NCBI RefSeq assembly: GCF_009690905.1
Contig: NZ_VOSW01000063.1
Coordinates: forward strand, 1-54,257
Length of the DNA: 54,257 bases
DNA from: Paraburkholderia madseniana
GTDB lineage: Bacteria > Pseudomonadota > Gammaproteobacteria > Burkholderiales > Burkholderiaceae
Direction of reading: 5' to 3'
Shown here piece by piece: positions 8,736-16,758 of this stretch. The number at the start of each line of letters is the position of its first letter. Position 1 is the stretch's first letter. Under the pieces are notes generated by a model. It did no database searches, was not told where the DNA came from, and saw only the letters and a list, made by a program, of their open reading frames with translations. The position numbers were made by a program, and so were the translations under genes.

Positions 8736-9791
8736 TTAGCGGCTCGTTTCGAGTTCGTCGAAGCGCCGGGTTCGGTAAAGCACCATCGACACGAGCCAGC
8801 TCGCGGCGAAGATACCAATGATGACGTAGCCCAGCGTGCCGAAGTTGTCGTTCAACGTACCGATAGCATCCCACAGCTTGCCTTCGAGCTTCAAGTGGTC
8901 AGAAATCAGGCCCAAGGCCTCGATCGTGCCGACCAGCAGCGCGACCGCGACCGACACCAGCGTGATCGTCATGTTGTAGTAGATCTTACGAATCGGCTTA
9001 AGATACGCCCAACCGTAGGCGCCGAGCATCAGGTGACCGTCGAGCGTATCGACCAGCGACATCCCTGCGCTGAAAAGCGCCGGGAACACCATTACCGCCC
9101 ATGGCGAAATGCCGCGCGAAGCCTGCGACGCGGACATGCCGAGCAGGCTCACCTCGGTCGCGGTATCGAAACCCAGTCCGAACAGAAAGCCCAGCGGGAA
9201 CATGTGCCAGCTGCGCGCGACGAACCGAAACATCGGACGAAAGATCCGCGCGAGGAAGCCGCGATCGGCCAGCAGCATGTCGAAGTCGTCGTCGACGTAG
9301 GCGCCCCCTGCGCGTACGTGGCGCCATGCCTGGAAGATCGATTTCAGAATCAGTAGGTTCAGGAACGCGATCACGAACAGGAAGACGGTCGATACCGACG
9401 TGCTGATCAGTCCGCCCAATTCCTTGTATTGGGCAAAGCGCGTGTTCAGCACGCTTGCGACTGCTGCGACCGCGAGCGAGGCGATGACGATGATGGTCGA
9501 GTGACCGAGCGAGAAAAATAAACCCACGGCGACAGGGCGTTTCTTTTCCTGCATGAGCTTACGGGTCACGTTGTCGATCGCGGCAATGTGATCGGCATCG
9601 ACCGCATGGCGCAAGCCCAGTCCGTAGGCGATGAACGCGGTGCCGAGCAGGACCGGGTGGTCCCAGAACGAAGCGAACGCCCAGATCCACGCGGCGGCAT
9701 TAGTCGCCAACAGCAGGCCGTAGATGCCGAAGAGCTTGCGCTGGACCTGCGGATCGGATCCGGTGAGTACATTGGACAGTTGCTTGAGCAT
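8736..9791 (-). CDS. NiCoT-family nickel/cobalt permease (NhlF-like)
   Basis: The 351-residue membrane protein carries the NiCoT signature RHAVDADHIAAIDN in transmembrane segment 2, with the H-x4-D-H metal-selectivity residues at H62, D67 and H68, plus the conserved FSLGHSTIIV and LGFDTATEVSLL motifs. The remainder is a string of hydrophobic helices as expected for an eight-helix carrier. NiCoT proteins import Ni2+ or Co2+. Placement in a nitrile hydratase operon whose alpha subunit has a cobalt-type CTLCSC site makes cobalt the likely cargo, as for NhlF of Rhodococcus rhodochrous. It follows the activator gene after 76 bp. Confidence 0.92.
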   Translation of the reverse strand: MLKQLSNVLTGSDPQVQRKLFGIYGLLLATNAAAWIWAFASFWDHPVLLGTAFIAYGLGLRHAVDADHIAAIDNVTRKLMQEKKRPVAVGLFFSLGHSTIIVIASLAVAAVASVLNTRFAQYKELGGLISTSVSTVFLFVIAFLNLLILKSIFQAWRHVRAGGAYVDDDFDMLLADRGFLARIFRPMFRFVARSWHMFPLGFLFGLGFDTATEVSLLGMSASQASRGISPWAVMVFPALFSAGMSLVDTLDGHLMLGAYGWAYLKPIRKIYYNMTITLVSVAVALLVGTIEALGLISDHLKLEGKLWDAIGTLNDNFGTLGYVIIGIFAASWLVSMVLYRTRRFDELETSR

Positions 9792-9867
9792 GGTAGATAT
9801 CCTGATGAAACTTCGTTATGCGATATCGCGGGCGTTCTGATCCGAACGCCGGAAGCAAGGGCGCGGC

Positions 9868-10215
9868 TCAGTTGCTGGACGGACGCAACGCGCGCAGCTT
9901 CAGCGACGCCATATCTGTGGCCGACAGCACGCCAGCCTGCGCCACGGTCTTTTCGAGGGCGAGCAGAAAGCGCTCGTAGTAATCCCACGGCGGTTGCCCC
10001 GCGCAGTATCCGTCTTCCCATTCGGCGATCGACTCGATGAGATTCTGACGGAAGTCTTCCCACTCGAAGTGCCCCGCCTTCGACAGCGAAAGCGCGATCC
10101 CGAATACCTGCCGTTCCCATGGCTTGTCGAACAGCAGTTTGCCTTGCATGCGCGGTGGGGAGTCCGGATGTCCAAGCATGCAGGAGGCGGCATATTCCTC
10201 GAACCGGGTAAACAT
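9868..10215 (-). CDS. Nitrile hydratase activator/accessory protein (P14K/NhlE-like)
   Basis: From the ATG at 10215 the product is 115 residues (MFTRFEEYAASCMLG...). Longer upstream readings overlap nthA in another frame and are rejected. It contains DKPWERQVFGIALSLSKAG and FEWEDFRQNLIESIAEWE, resembling the N-terminal part of the nitrile hydratase beta subunit (compare EPWEKRIFGIHTVMM in the adjacent beta subunit). This is the known pattern of the small activator, which forms a complex with the alpha subunit and delivers cobalt by self-subunit swapping. It starts 2 bp after the nthA stop codon, indicating translational coupling. Confidence 0.9.
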   Translation of the reverse strand: MFTRFEEYAASCMLGHPDSPPRMQGKLLFDKPWERQVFGIALSLSKAGHFEWEDFRQNLIESIAEWEDGYCAGQPPWDYYERFLLALEKTVAQAGVLSATDMASLKLRALRPSSN

Positions 10216-10217
10216 GA

Positions 10218-10859
10218 TCAGACCGCCGGCCGCGGCGATGCAGAAGGCGAGGGCACCAGCGCCACACCCATCATCGCTTCGGGTGTGACGAGCGCGGCAA
10301 GTTCTGCTTCGCTCATGCCTTCGGTGCCGGCGGGTCGCTCCGGGATGACGAACCAGCGGATTTGCGCGCTGCTGTCCCATACCTTGACTTCTGTATCGTC
10401 CGAAACTGGTACGCCGAACTCCTTCAGCACGGCGCGCGGTTCGCGCACGCCGCGCGCGCGAAACACCGGGTCCTTGTACCAGTAGGGCGGCAGACCGAGC
10501 ACGGGCCAGGGATAGCAGGAGCAGAGCGTGCAGATGATGAGGTTGTGAACGCCGTCGCCGTTGGCGACGGCGGCCATGTGTTCGCCTTCCGCGCCTTCCA
10601 TGCCGGCCGGCAAGTCCATTTCCGCAATCGCCTTCGGTGTGTCTTCGACAAGGCGTTCCCTGAACGCCGGATCGATCCACGCGCGCGCCACAATTTTTGC
10701 GCCATTGAACGGGCCAGCCATCGTTTCGAAATGACTGAGCACGGTATCGACGGAGTCGCTACCCAGCACGCCTTTCTCGATCAGAAGCGCTTCGAGCGCC
10801 CGTACCTTGGCCGCGCTGGCGGCCTCGCGCTCGTCGTCGTATTTGAAAAGTTCGCTCAT
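10218..10859 (-). CDS. nthA: Cobalt-type nitrile hydratase, alpha subunit
   Basis: The 213-residue subunit contains the metal-binding claw ICTLCSCYPWPVLGLPP with cysteines at 110, 113 and 115. A threonine after the first cysteine (C-T-L-C-S-C) marks the cobalt type, whereas iron enzymes usually have C-S-L-C-S-C. Two of the cysteines are normally oxidised to sulfinic and sulfenic acids in the active enzyme. With the beta subunit it hydrates nitriles to amides in the cytoplasm. Length fits the family (about 200-215). It follows the beta gene by 33 bp, the beta-then-alpha order common in cobalt enzymes, and is coupled to the activator gene downstream. Confidence 0.96.
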   Translation of the reverse strand: MSELFKYDDEREAASAAKVRALEALLIEKGVLGSDSVDTVLSHFETMAGPFNGAKIVARAWIDPAFRERLVEDTPKAIAEMDLPAGMEGAEGEHMAAVANGDGVHNLIICTLCSCYPWPVLGLPPYWYKDPVFRARGVREPRAVLKEFGVPVSDDTEVKVWDSSAQIRWFVIPERPAGTEGMSEAELAALVTPEAMMGVALVPSPSASPRPAV

Positions 10860-10892
10860 GTTAGTTCCGTACCAGATAATGGGTGTAGAGAT

Positions 10893-11636
10893 TCAGTTCG
10901 ATGCATCGAGATACGCTTCGTATAGATCGGCGTAGATCGTCGTGTTAGGCTCGCTCTTGTCCTTGCCCCAGATGTCCTCGGCCTTGAATGCAACGCGATA
11001 GACGGGCATTGGCTCGCCGATGCCGTCGGGCCCGGTTGAAACGAAGTAGGAGTAGGCACCTGGATAGACGAGGTCGATCACACCGCGCTTGTTGCGCAGG
11101 TAGCCCGGCAAACGCGTGTGATCGACGGCGGCCGGATCGGCTATGCATACCCCGGCACCGGGTTCGAAACGCGGTGTCTGCTTCAGTGCGTTCAGCCCCG
11201 AATCGCCTTTTGCGAGGTAGTCGTTGATCTGCGAGGCAATTGCCGGATTCGGCTGTGCAGGCAGCGGTGCATCTGGATGGGCGCGGTAATGCGCGGTCTT
11301 CTGCGCGAGTTCGTCGGCCGATACATAACCCTGATCGACGAAGAATTGCGAGATCCCCATCAGCCACTTTTCGTAGTACCGGTATTTGAAGTATTCGAAC
11401 GGCTGCATGCCTTCGGCGCCGGTGCGCAGCGACGCCCAGGTCCACGTATTCCTGAACGTGCTAGGCAGCGTCGCCACCGGGTACTTTGGCAGCGCGTCCG
11501 ACAGATGCGTGCTTTCCGCCATCATCACCGTATGAATGCCGAAAATGCGCTTCTCCCATGGTTCGACGAAAACCCGTGTCTCGACATTGACGGGTCCGAG
11601 GTTTTCGAGCCCGCCAAGGCTGTGCTGTAGTTTCAT
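10893..11636 (-). CDS. nthB: Nitrile hydratase, beta subunit
   Basis: The 247-residue protein starts MKLQHSLGGLENLGPVN, a form close to the MxGxHDxGG beginning of beta subunits, and contains EPWEKRIFGIHTVMM, YYEKWLMGISQFFVDQGYVSADEL and, near the C-terminus, PGYLRNKRGVIDLVYPGAYSYFV with VYRVAFKAEDIWG, all typical of the subunit that covers the alpha metal site. Length is somewhat above the usual 220-235. It is the first structural gene of the hydratase block, preceded by a DUF1097 gene 26 bp upstream. Confidence 0.94.
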   Translation of the reverse strand: MKLQHSLGGLENLGPVNVETRVFVEPWEKRIFGIHTVMMAESTHLSDALPKYPVATLPSTFRNTWTWASLRTGAEGMQPFEYFKYRYYEKWLMGISQFFVDQGYVSADELAQKTAHYRAHPDAPLPAQPNPAIASQINDYLAKGDSGLNALKQTPRFEPGAGVCIADPAAVDHTRLPGYLRNKRGVIDLVYPGAYSYFVSTGPDGIGEPMPVYRVAFKAEDIWGKDKSEPNTTIYADLYEAYLDASN

Positions 11637-11661
11637 GGTGTGCGGTTCCTGAAGTGTGAGG

Positions 11662-12165
11662 TCAGTTGAGTTGAGGCTGAGGCTTGTGGCTCAGTGCTTC
11701 GCCGAACGCTTCGGAGACGATGCCGAAGACGGCGCCGGTGACGAGTGCGGCGGCGGCCACCAACGCGGGGTTCTGGATGCCGACCGTGGTGATTGCCTTA
11801 CCGGTGGTGACCGTGGTGCCGACTGTCGAAGCGAAGCCCCACACGACGGCGGGCAGCACATTGAGTAGCTTCAGTTTCGACACCTGTACCATCGTCGCAC
11901 TCCCGACACCGACGCAAATCGCTACGGCGAGCGGCGCCGGGCCGGTATTGGCGATCGCCAACAGCGAGAGCGACGCGATGGCCAGCCCGGCGAGGTTCGA
12001 TGCGACGCTCTGCATGAAGCCGCGCGGGCCGCCGCCGACCACGAAGAACGACGCCCACGCGATAAACGTGACCCACACCGGGACCGGAAACACCGTTGCC
12101 GTGATGTAGGTGTCGACGACGGCGAGCACGCCGATACTGACGGTAAGCGCATCAGTCTTCTTCAT
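11662..12165 (-). CDS. DUF1097-type inner-membrane protein
   Basis: The 167-residue protein is almost entirely hydrophobic, with about five predicted membrane segments (for example VSIGVLAVVDTYITATVFPV and LAGLAIASLSLLAIANTG) and the motif WASFFVVGGGPRGFMQSVASN. It resembles the DUF1097 family (E. coli YcdZ-like), whose function is not established. Position between the CobW-like GTPase and nthB, 26 bp before nthB, suggests a membrane task in this operon. Possible roles are transport of the nitrile or amide, or an auxiliary metal function; neither is shown by the sequence. Confidence 0.75.
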   Translation of the reverse strand: MKKTDALTVSIGVLAVVDTYITATVFPVPVWVTFIAWASFFVVGGGPRGFMQSVASNLAGLAIASLSLLAIANTGPAPLAVAICVGVGSATMVQVSKLKLLNVLPAVVWGFASTVGTTVTTGKAITTVGIQNPALVAAAALVTGAVFGIVSEAFGEALSHKPQPQLN

Positions 12166-12190
12166 TGCAGACTCCTTGAGGTAAGTGCGG

Positions 12191-13180
12191 CTAGTGGATA
12201 CAGCTGAGAAACGATTCGCGTAGTTGCGGAAAATCCAGATAGCGGCCGATGAACACGAGCTTGTTCTCGCGCGGCTCGTCCTTCAGCCATGCGCGTCCGG
12301 GTTCGGCTTCCAGCAACATATGCACGCTATGGAAATGGAACTGCCGCGCTTCGGCGTGGAAGTTGAGGACCCCTTTCATCCGCATCAGTTGCTGGCCTTG
12401 CTGCTGCACGAGTTCATTGATCCAACGGTTAAAGCGTGTCGCATGGAGGTCGCCCTTTTCGACCAGCGCGCACGATTGAATCGACGTGTCGTGTTCGTGG
12501 TCGTGAGCGCCCTCGTCGAGCAGATCGGGCTCGATCGCGAGCAGCGTGGGGAGCGAGAAGCGACGCATACCCAGCAGAGCGTCCGCGCGGATTTGCGAAC
12601 GGGTCGACGTGATGATGGCGGCGGTTGGATTCAATGAACGGATTGTTTGTTCGATAGCGGTTAGCGCGTCTTTCGTGATCAGGTCGAGCTTGTTGATCAG
12701 AATGACGTCGGCGAAGGCAACCTGCTCGCGCGCAATGTCGTCTTGGAGTTGTCGGCGCAGATGCAGTGCGTCGACCACAGTGACGACCGATTCGAGATCC
12801 ACGGATTCGCGCAGGTCGGGATCGGCGAGGAACGTTTGCAGGACCGGTGCCGGATCGGCCAGTCCGGATGTCTCGACGATCAGGCGCTGCATGGGTGCCG
12901 CGCCGGTCTGCGGGCGCGCCAGCAGCGCTTTCACACTGCCGACGAGGTCCGCGCGCACCGTGCAGCACACGCAGCCGTTATTGATTTCGACCAGCGTCCG
13001 TTCTTCGGCGACGATTAGTTGCCCGTCGATGCCGACTTCGCCGAATTCGTTGACGACCACGCCGATTGATCCCGGCGCGCGTTGCTGCAGCAACTGATTG
13101 ACGAGGGTGGTTTTACCCGCGCCGAGAAACCCGGAGATGATGGTGACGGGAAGCTTGCGCGGTGTGGGTGTGCGATTCAT
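12191..13180 (-). CDS. CobW/COG0523 G3E-family GTP-binding metallochaperone
   Basis: From the ATG at 13180 the product is 329 residues. It carries a Walker A loop GFLGAGKTT (17-25), the COG0523 metal-binding motif C71-V-C-C74 in NNGCVCCTVR, the G4 motif NKLD, and a His/Asp-rich linker (EGAHDHEHD) before the C-terminal CobW_C domain. These proteins couple GTP hydrolysis to metal insertion; the iron nitrile hydratase activator P47K belongs to the same superfamily. As first gene of an operon that also has the P14K-like activator and a cobalt permease, it is probably a cobalt chaperone. A longer reading to 13357 exists but has no ribosome site and begins outside the conserved domain. Confidence 0.88.
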   Translation of the reverse strand: MNRTPTPRKLPVTIISGFLGAGKTTLVNQLLQQRAPGSIGVVVNEFGEVGIDGQLIVAEERTLVEINNGCVCCTVRADLVGSVKALLARPQTGAAPMQRLIVETSGLADPAPVLQTFLADPDLRESVDLESVVTVVDALHLRRQLQDDIAREQVAFADVILINKLDLITKDALTAIEQTIRSLNPTAAIITSTRSQIRADALLGMRRFSLPTLLAIEPDLLDEGAHDHEHDTSIQSCALVEKGDLHATRFNRWINELVQQQGQQLMRMKGVLNFHAEARQFHFHSVHMLLEAEPGRAWLKDEPRENKLVFIGRYLDFPQLRESFLSCIH

Positions 13181-13863
13181 GAGAGAGTCCGTTGCTGATC
13201 GAGGCTGACTCAATAGAGCGAGTACCAGGCCTGTCGCCGTCATCCGTCTGTGCCGGAAATCAGCTTGTCCCGAATGAACTGAAAATGTGGCGGTTTTTGT
13301 CCGATAGGGAAAATGAGGACAAAATGGCACGAAGATGCAGCATGAATTCGATGCCAAGCGCTGGTGCAGATGTGGGATTCGATGCGCCGCGACGGTGCGG
13401 AATGCTCCGTGAATATGCAGTGCAGTGCGGTGGAGTGGGGGGGGAGGTAAGGAGAGGGCGGCGTTGCGAGGATGGCTCGCGGATTACGAGTGAAGTTATC
13501 CCTTTCAGCAATGCCGAATTAAATAGTAATGCAAATCGTGTATCGCAGCGACACGACCATGAAGCCGATTTTCCAGCTGGCGCGTGGCGCCGATGAGCTG
13601 GTTGCGCGGGCGCCAGGCATTCGTCTGACGCGTGATATTACCCAAACTAATGCCATACCTCGTCGCGGGCGGAAACGCCATCGACGACTAAAGCCAGGGA
13701 AAGCGCGATTTCTTTCTGCGCGTTGCGGTGGTGCTCGACTCCGCACGAGTGAAGGCGTGCCCGGTGGCGAGTTTGGAGATGAAGGCAGCGAGGAAGTACA
13801 TGAATGGAGGGTTCCGGTTTAAATATCTGGTCTATGTGAGAAGCGGCCTGTCGGTAGGTCACT

Positions 13864-14124
13864 TCATCGTGCTGTAAGCAGTGCCTCTCAAATGGCGGGC
13901 ACCACGGTTTCCGTGAAGCCCAGTTCCACAAAGTCGAATGGTCCTTTGCGGATGCGGTGCGCCGGCTCGGCGCAGGCAATGACCACTGCCGCGTTGCTGA
14001 ACCGTTTGAAGCCGACCATGCCTGACGGGCGGGTTGACAAAGACATGGGCAAAGAACCGGAAGCGGATTGCTCGGCCGGCTCGCAGCCCCGCCGGTTGAC
14101 GTACATGCAGCCGTCAGCAGACAA
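13864..14124 (-). pseudogene. Decayed C-terminal fragment of an IS6-like transposase
   Basis: The minus-strand frame ends with GFKRFSNAAVVIACAEPAHRIRKGPFDF, which resembles the C-terminus of IS6-family DDE transposases (typically a GFKSF...A..TI.GIE..H.IRKGQFD pattern). The frame then meets an in-frame TGA at 13888-13890 after VPAI. Beyond it the reading resumes as EALLTAR and a second stop at 13864, so the TGA stands where a tryptophan codon (VPAIW) would be expected. The DDE catalytic region upstream is not recognisable. No inverted repeats were found, so this is an old remnant, not an active element. Confidence 0.5.
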
Positions 14125-14227
14125 AGATAAGGCTCGCTTCGCGACAGCATGGGACGAACGTGGCTATGCCCAGGTTGCAGGCGGGGCTGCTTTTTACGCC
14201 CTGACGATATACTTTATCAAACAATAA

Positions 14228-14243
14228 GTCGTCATGTGAAGAT
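14228..14243. promoter_or_regulatory. Operator-like palindrome GTCGTCA-TG-TGAAGAT, distal copy
   Basis: Same pattern as the site at 5582-5597, with the left arm and TG centre identical and two changes in the right arm. It lies 259 bp upstream of the ABC substrate-binding gene and 163 bp from the proximal copy. Confidence 0.4.
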
Positions 14244-14390
14244 GTATTTGTTAAATGGTAGGCGCGGGCAAGCCATGAAGGCCAAGCTCGCGGACGTTGC
14301 GGAACCCGCTTGGAAAGGTATGATGAAACGACCGGCTGTGCTCAGCAGGTCTGCGCCATCGACAGGTAAAAAAATTTTCGGAAAACGTAT

Positions 14391-14406
14391 GTCGTCAGTT
14401 GACGAT
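14391..14406. promoter_or_regulatory. Operator-like palindrome GTCGTCA-GT-TGACGAT, proximal copy
   Basis: The arms TCGTCA and TGACGA are exact reverse complements around a GT centre. It is 95 bp upstream of the ABC operon start and shares its core with the sites at 5582 and 14228. A GntR/FadR-type dimeric regulator is the likely reader, by form only. Confidence 0.5.
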
Positions 14407-14415
14407 TTATTTTCT

Positions 14416-14429
14416 CGAAGATATCTTCG
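14416..14429. promoter_or_regulatory. 14-bp perfect palindrome CGAAGATATCTTCG
   Basis: The sequence is its own exact reverse complement with no spacer and lies 10 bp after the proximal operator-like site, in the expected promoter/leader zone of the ABC operon. It may be a second regulator's site. Confidence 0.4.
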
Positions 14430-14440
14430 CGTCTCAAGAG

Positions 14441-14460
14441 GTAGCCGAACCAGCGGCTAC
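14441..14460 (+). other. Leader hairpin before the ABC operon
   Basis: GTAGCCG (14441-14447) pairs exactly with CGGCTAC (14454-14460) around the loop AACCAG. It would lie in the 5' untranslated RNA, 41 bases before the start codon at 14502. Confidence 0.4.
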
Positions 14461-14501
14461 GCCACGTGAGAACAGCGCCGCGCAGGCGGTCGGAGCGAAC
14501 C

Positions 14502-15830
14502 ATGAGTAAGGTCAATAGATTCGGGAACGGTCGTCGTCGATTTCTACAGTTGTCGGCGGGCGCTGGGCTCGCTGCTTCCGGTTTGATGGGCGGGATGTCA
14601 CGGGCCTTCGCTGCCGACAGCGTGAATCTCCATACCTGGTCGGCGGGCGTCGATACGGTGAAGCGCATGCTCGTGCCGTTTCAAAAGGAATCTGGACTAA
14701 ACGTCAACTACAACAACCTCCCATTCGCACAGTATCGCGAGGCGATGGTGACGAAGTTCGTCGGCCAGGCGCCGATCGACGTGCTGTGGGTGTCCGACGG
14801 CTGGCTGCCCGAGTGGGCCGACGCGGGCTGGCTTGCGCCGCTCGACGGCTATCCGCAACTGCTCAAGTACAACGGCGAGGTGCAGGACTTCTGCACCCAA
14901 TCGATGCGCTACAAGGGTCGTCAGTACGGTCTTACGTACTACACCGACTACATGGCGTTTCTATACGACGCGGACAAGCTCGCAAAGGCGGGCATCGCGG
15001 CGCCTCCTGCAACGTGGGACGAACTGGTCGCGCAATCGCTGAAGATCAAGAATGCGGATCTCTCGCAATACCCGCTGATGCTGTCGATGGCACGCGAAAG
15101 CTGGCTGATCGAGTTCATGTCGTCGCTGGTGTTTTCCAACGGCGGCCGCTTTGTCGACGACAGCGGCAAGGCAGTGATGGACGATCCGAAGCACGGCGCA
15201 GTCACGTCGCTGCAATGGGTCGCCGACGCGGTCAACAAGCACCACATCGTTTCGCCCGCCTGTGTCGAACTGGGAGAATTGAACGGCTTCAAGGCCGTGG
15301 CGTCGGGCAATCACGCGTTCGCGTTGTTGCCTCGCTACCGGGTTCAGGCGCTCAACGATCCGCGCCAGTCGCGTGTCGCGGGCCATATCAAACAGGCACT
15401 GATGCCGGCCGGCCCGAATGGTTCGCACGCCACGGTGGCGTGGATGCGCATGCACGCGATGAGCGCTGCCGCCGGCGCCAACAAGACGCGGGCCGCCGAG
15501 GCGACGCGCCTGATCGAAGCGTTCGGCGGACGATTCGACGGCCAGTATGCGTTCCAGAAAGCGATGTTCCTGGATACCGGCACGGCATTCGGCGTGAAGC
15601 CGCTCTTTAACGACCCGGAAGTCCGCACCGCGTATGAAAAGTACGGCGATTTCTCGATGTTTCAGAAGCAGCAGGATCTGGCCCGCAAGAAGGATGTGAT
15701 CACGCGCTGGTTCGGCGAATGGGACGAGACCAACGGTACGGCATGGCAAGCGGCGATCCTCGGTCAATCGAGCGTAGCCGACGCACTGAAACAGTCCGCG
15801 CAGAAGTGGACCGCGTTGAGCAAAGCCTGA
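14502..15830 (+). CDS. ABC transporter substrate-binding protein (family 1, sugar type) with Tat-like signal
   Basis: The ATG at 14502 follows a CGGAG ribosome site and gives 442 residues; an earlier in-frame start at 14466 lacks one. The N-terminus GRRRFLQLSAGAGLAASGLMGG resembles a twin-arginine signal. The mature protein has the family 1 extracellular solute-binding fold signatures (VNLHTWSAGVDTVKRMLVPFQKESG; VDVLWVSDGWLPEWADAGWLAPLD; ATWDELVAQSLKIK). It would bind the imported solute in the periplasm. It heads a tightly spaced operon with two permeases and an ATPase. The family mostly binds sugars and glycerol-3-phosphate, but the oxidative genes downstream leave the real ligand open. Confidence 0.93.
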   Translation: MSKVNRFGNGRRRFLQLSAGAGLAASGLMGGMSRAFAADSVNLHTWSAGVDTVKRMLVPFQKESGLNVNYNNLPFAQYREAMVTKFVGQAPIDVLWVSDGWLPEWADAGWLAPLDGYPQLLKYNGEVQDFCTQSMRYKGRQYGLTYYTDYMAFLYDADKLAKAGIAAPPATWDELVAQSLKIKNADLSQYPLMLSMARESWLIEFMSSLVFSNGGRFVDDSGKAVMDDPKHGAVTSLQWVADAVNKHHIVSPACVELGELNGFKAVASGNHAFALLPRYRVQALNDPRQSRVAGHIKQALMPAGPNGSHATVAWMRMHAMSAAAGANKTRAAEATRLIEAFGGRFDGQYAFQKAMFLDTGTAFGVKPLFNDPEVRTAYEKYGDFSMFQKQQDLARKKDVITRWFGEWDETNGTAWQAAILGQSSVADALKQSAQKWTALSKA

Positions 15831-15837
15831 GGTCGAT

Positions 15838-16755
15838 ATGAGTGTTCAAGCCCTGGGCCGCCGCTGGCTTGCCAGACATTCCGTGGCGCCTTCCGATCAG
15901 CGTAGCGCAATGCTGCTGCTGACGCCGATGATGCTGGTGCTGCTCGCAGTCGCCGTGTTTCCGGTGCTTTACTCGTTCTGGACGAGCCTGTTCGACATTC
16001 ATTTGACGCGTATGAACAGCGTGTCGTTCGTCGGGCTGGGCAACTACATCCAGACCTTCCGCGATCCGATGTTCTGGGCCGCGGTCGAGCGCACCGCATG
16101 GTTCACCGTCGTGTCGGTCCTCGCGATCATGGCTATCGCGACGCTGATGGCGCTATTGTTGAATCAGGAGTTTCGCGGCCGGCGCATCCTGTCGACCGCC
16201 TTGCTGATTCCATGGGCTATTCCGTATGTGGTCGACGGTCTGATGTGGAAGTGGATCTACGACTCAGGGTACGGCGCGCTCAACGGACTGCTGTTGCAGC
16301 TTGGCGTGATCGGCCAGTACATGGTGTGGCTGGGCGACACGCACAAGACGCTGGCGCTGATCTGCAACGCATTCGTATGGAAGGAAGTACCGCTCGCGAC
16401 CATCCTGCTGCTGGTGACGATGAAGTCTATTCCGTCGGACCTGTACGCGGCGGCGCGGGTAGACGGCGCCAACCTGTGGAGCCGGTTCGTGCACGTGACG
16501 CTGCCGGCAATGCGTCCCGGCTTCATGCTCGTGATGATCTACGAAGCGATGATGGCCGTGCGCCACTTCGACCTCTTCTTCATTCTGACCGAGGGCGGTC
16601 CGGCCGACGCGTCTCACGTGCTCTCCTGGCATATCTACGTCGAGACTTTCCGCAACCTGTCGTTCGGTACCGGTGCAGCGGTCGCGTATGTGCTCGCGCT
16701 TGCGACGTTTGCGATGTCGTACGCCATCATTCGCCTACTCGGCAAGAGGCTCTAA
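15838..16755 (+). CDS. ABC transporter permease, MalF/UgpA type
   Basis: The 305-residue protein has six membrane segments (first one MLLLTPMMLVLLAVAVFPVLYSF) and the cytoplasmic EAA loop DLYAAARVDGANLWSRFVHVTLPAMRPG, which docks on the ATPase. It starts 7 bp after the binding-protein gene and pairs with the next gene as the two membrane subunits of a sugar-type importer. Confidence 0.93.
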   Translation: MSVQALGRRWLARHSVAPSDQRSAMLLLTPMMLVLLAVAVFPVLYSFWTSLFDIHLTRMNSVSFVGLGNYIQTFRDPMFWAAVERTAWFTVVSVLAIMAIATLMALLLNQEFRGRRILSTALLIPWAIPYVVDGLMWKWIYDSGYGALNGLLLQLGVIGQYMVWLGDTHKTLALICNAFVWKEVPLATILLLVTMKSIPSDLYAAARVDGANLWSRFVHVTLPAMRPGFMLVMIYEAMMAVRHFDLFFILTEGGPADASHVLSWHIYVETFRNLSFGTGAAVAYVLALATFAMSYAIIRLLGKRL

Positions 16756-16758
16756 GCG

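Larger units (their letters stand above)
13181..14501. other. Long intergenic region between the nitrile hydratase operon and the ABC operon
   Basis: About 1.3 kb without an intact gene. It contains the promoter of the cobW-type gene (from 13181), a decayed transposase tail at 13864-14124, two operator-like palindromes (14228-14243 and 14391-14406), a 14-bp perfect palindrome (14416-14429) and a leader hairpin (14441-14460). Reading frames at 13519-13822 on both strands show no family resemblance that I recognise. Confidence 0.6.

Noticed and set aside
10218..10859. Iron-type nitrile hydratase
   Set aside because: The claw is C-T-L-C-S-C, the cobalt form, and a cobalt-type permease lies in the same operon.
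13519..13822. Overlapping ORFs on both strands near 13.5-13.8 kb
   Set aside because: Arginine/serine-rich shadow-type translations with no motif and no ribosome site that I can support.
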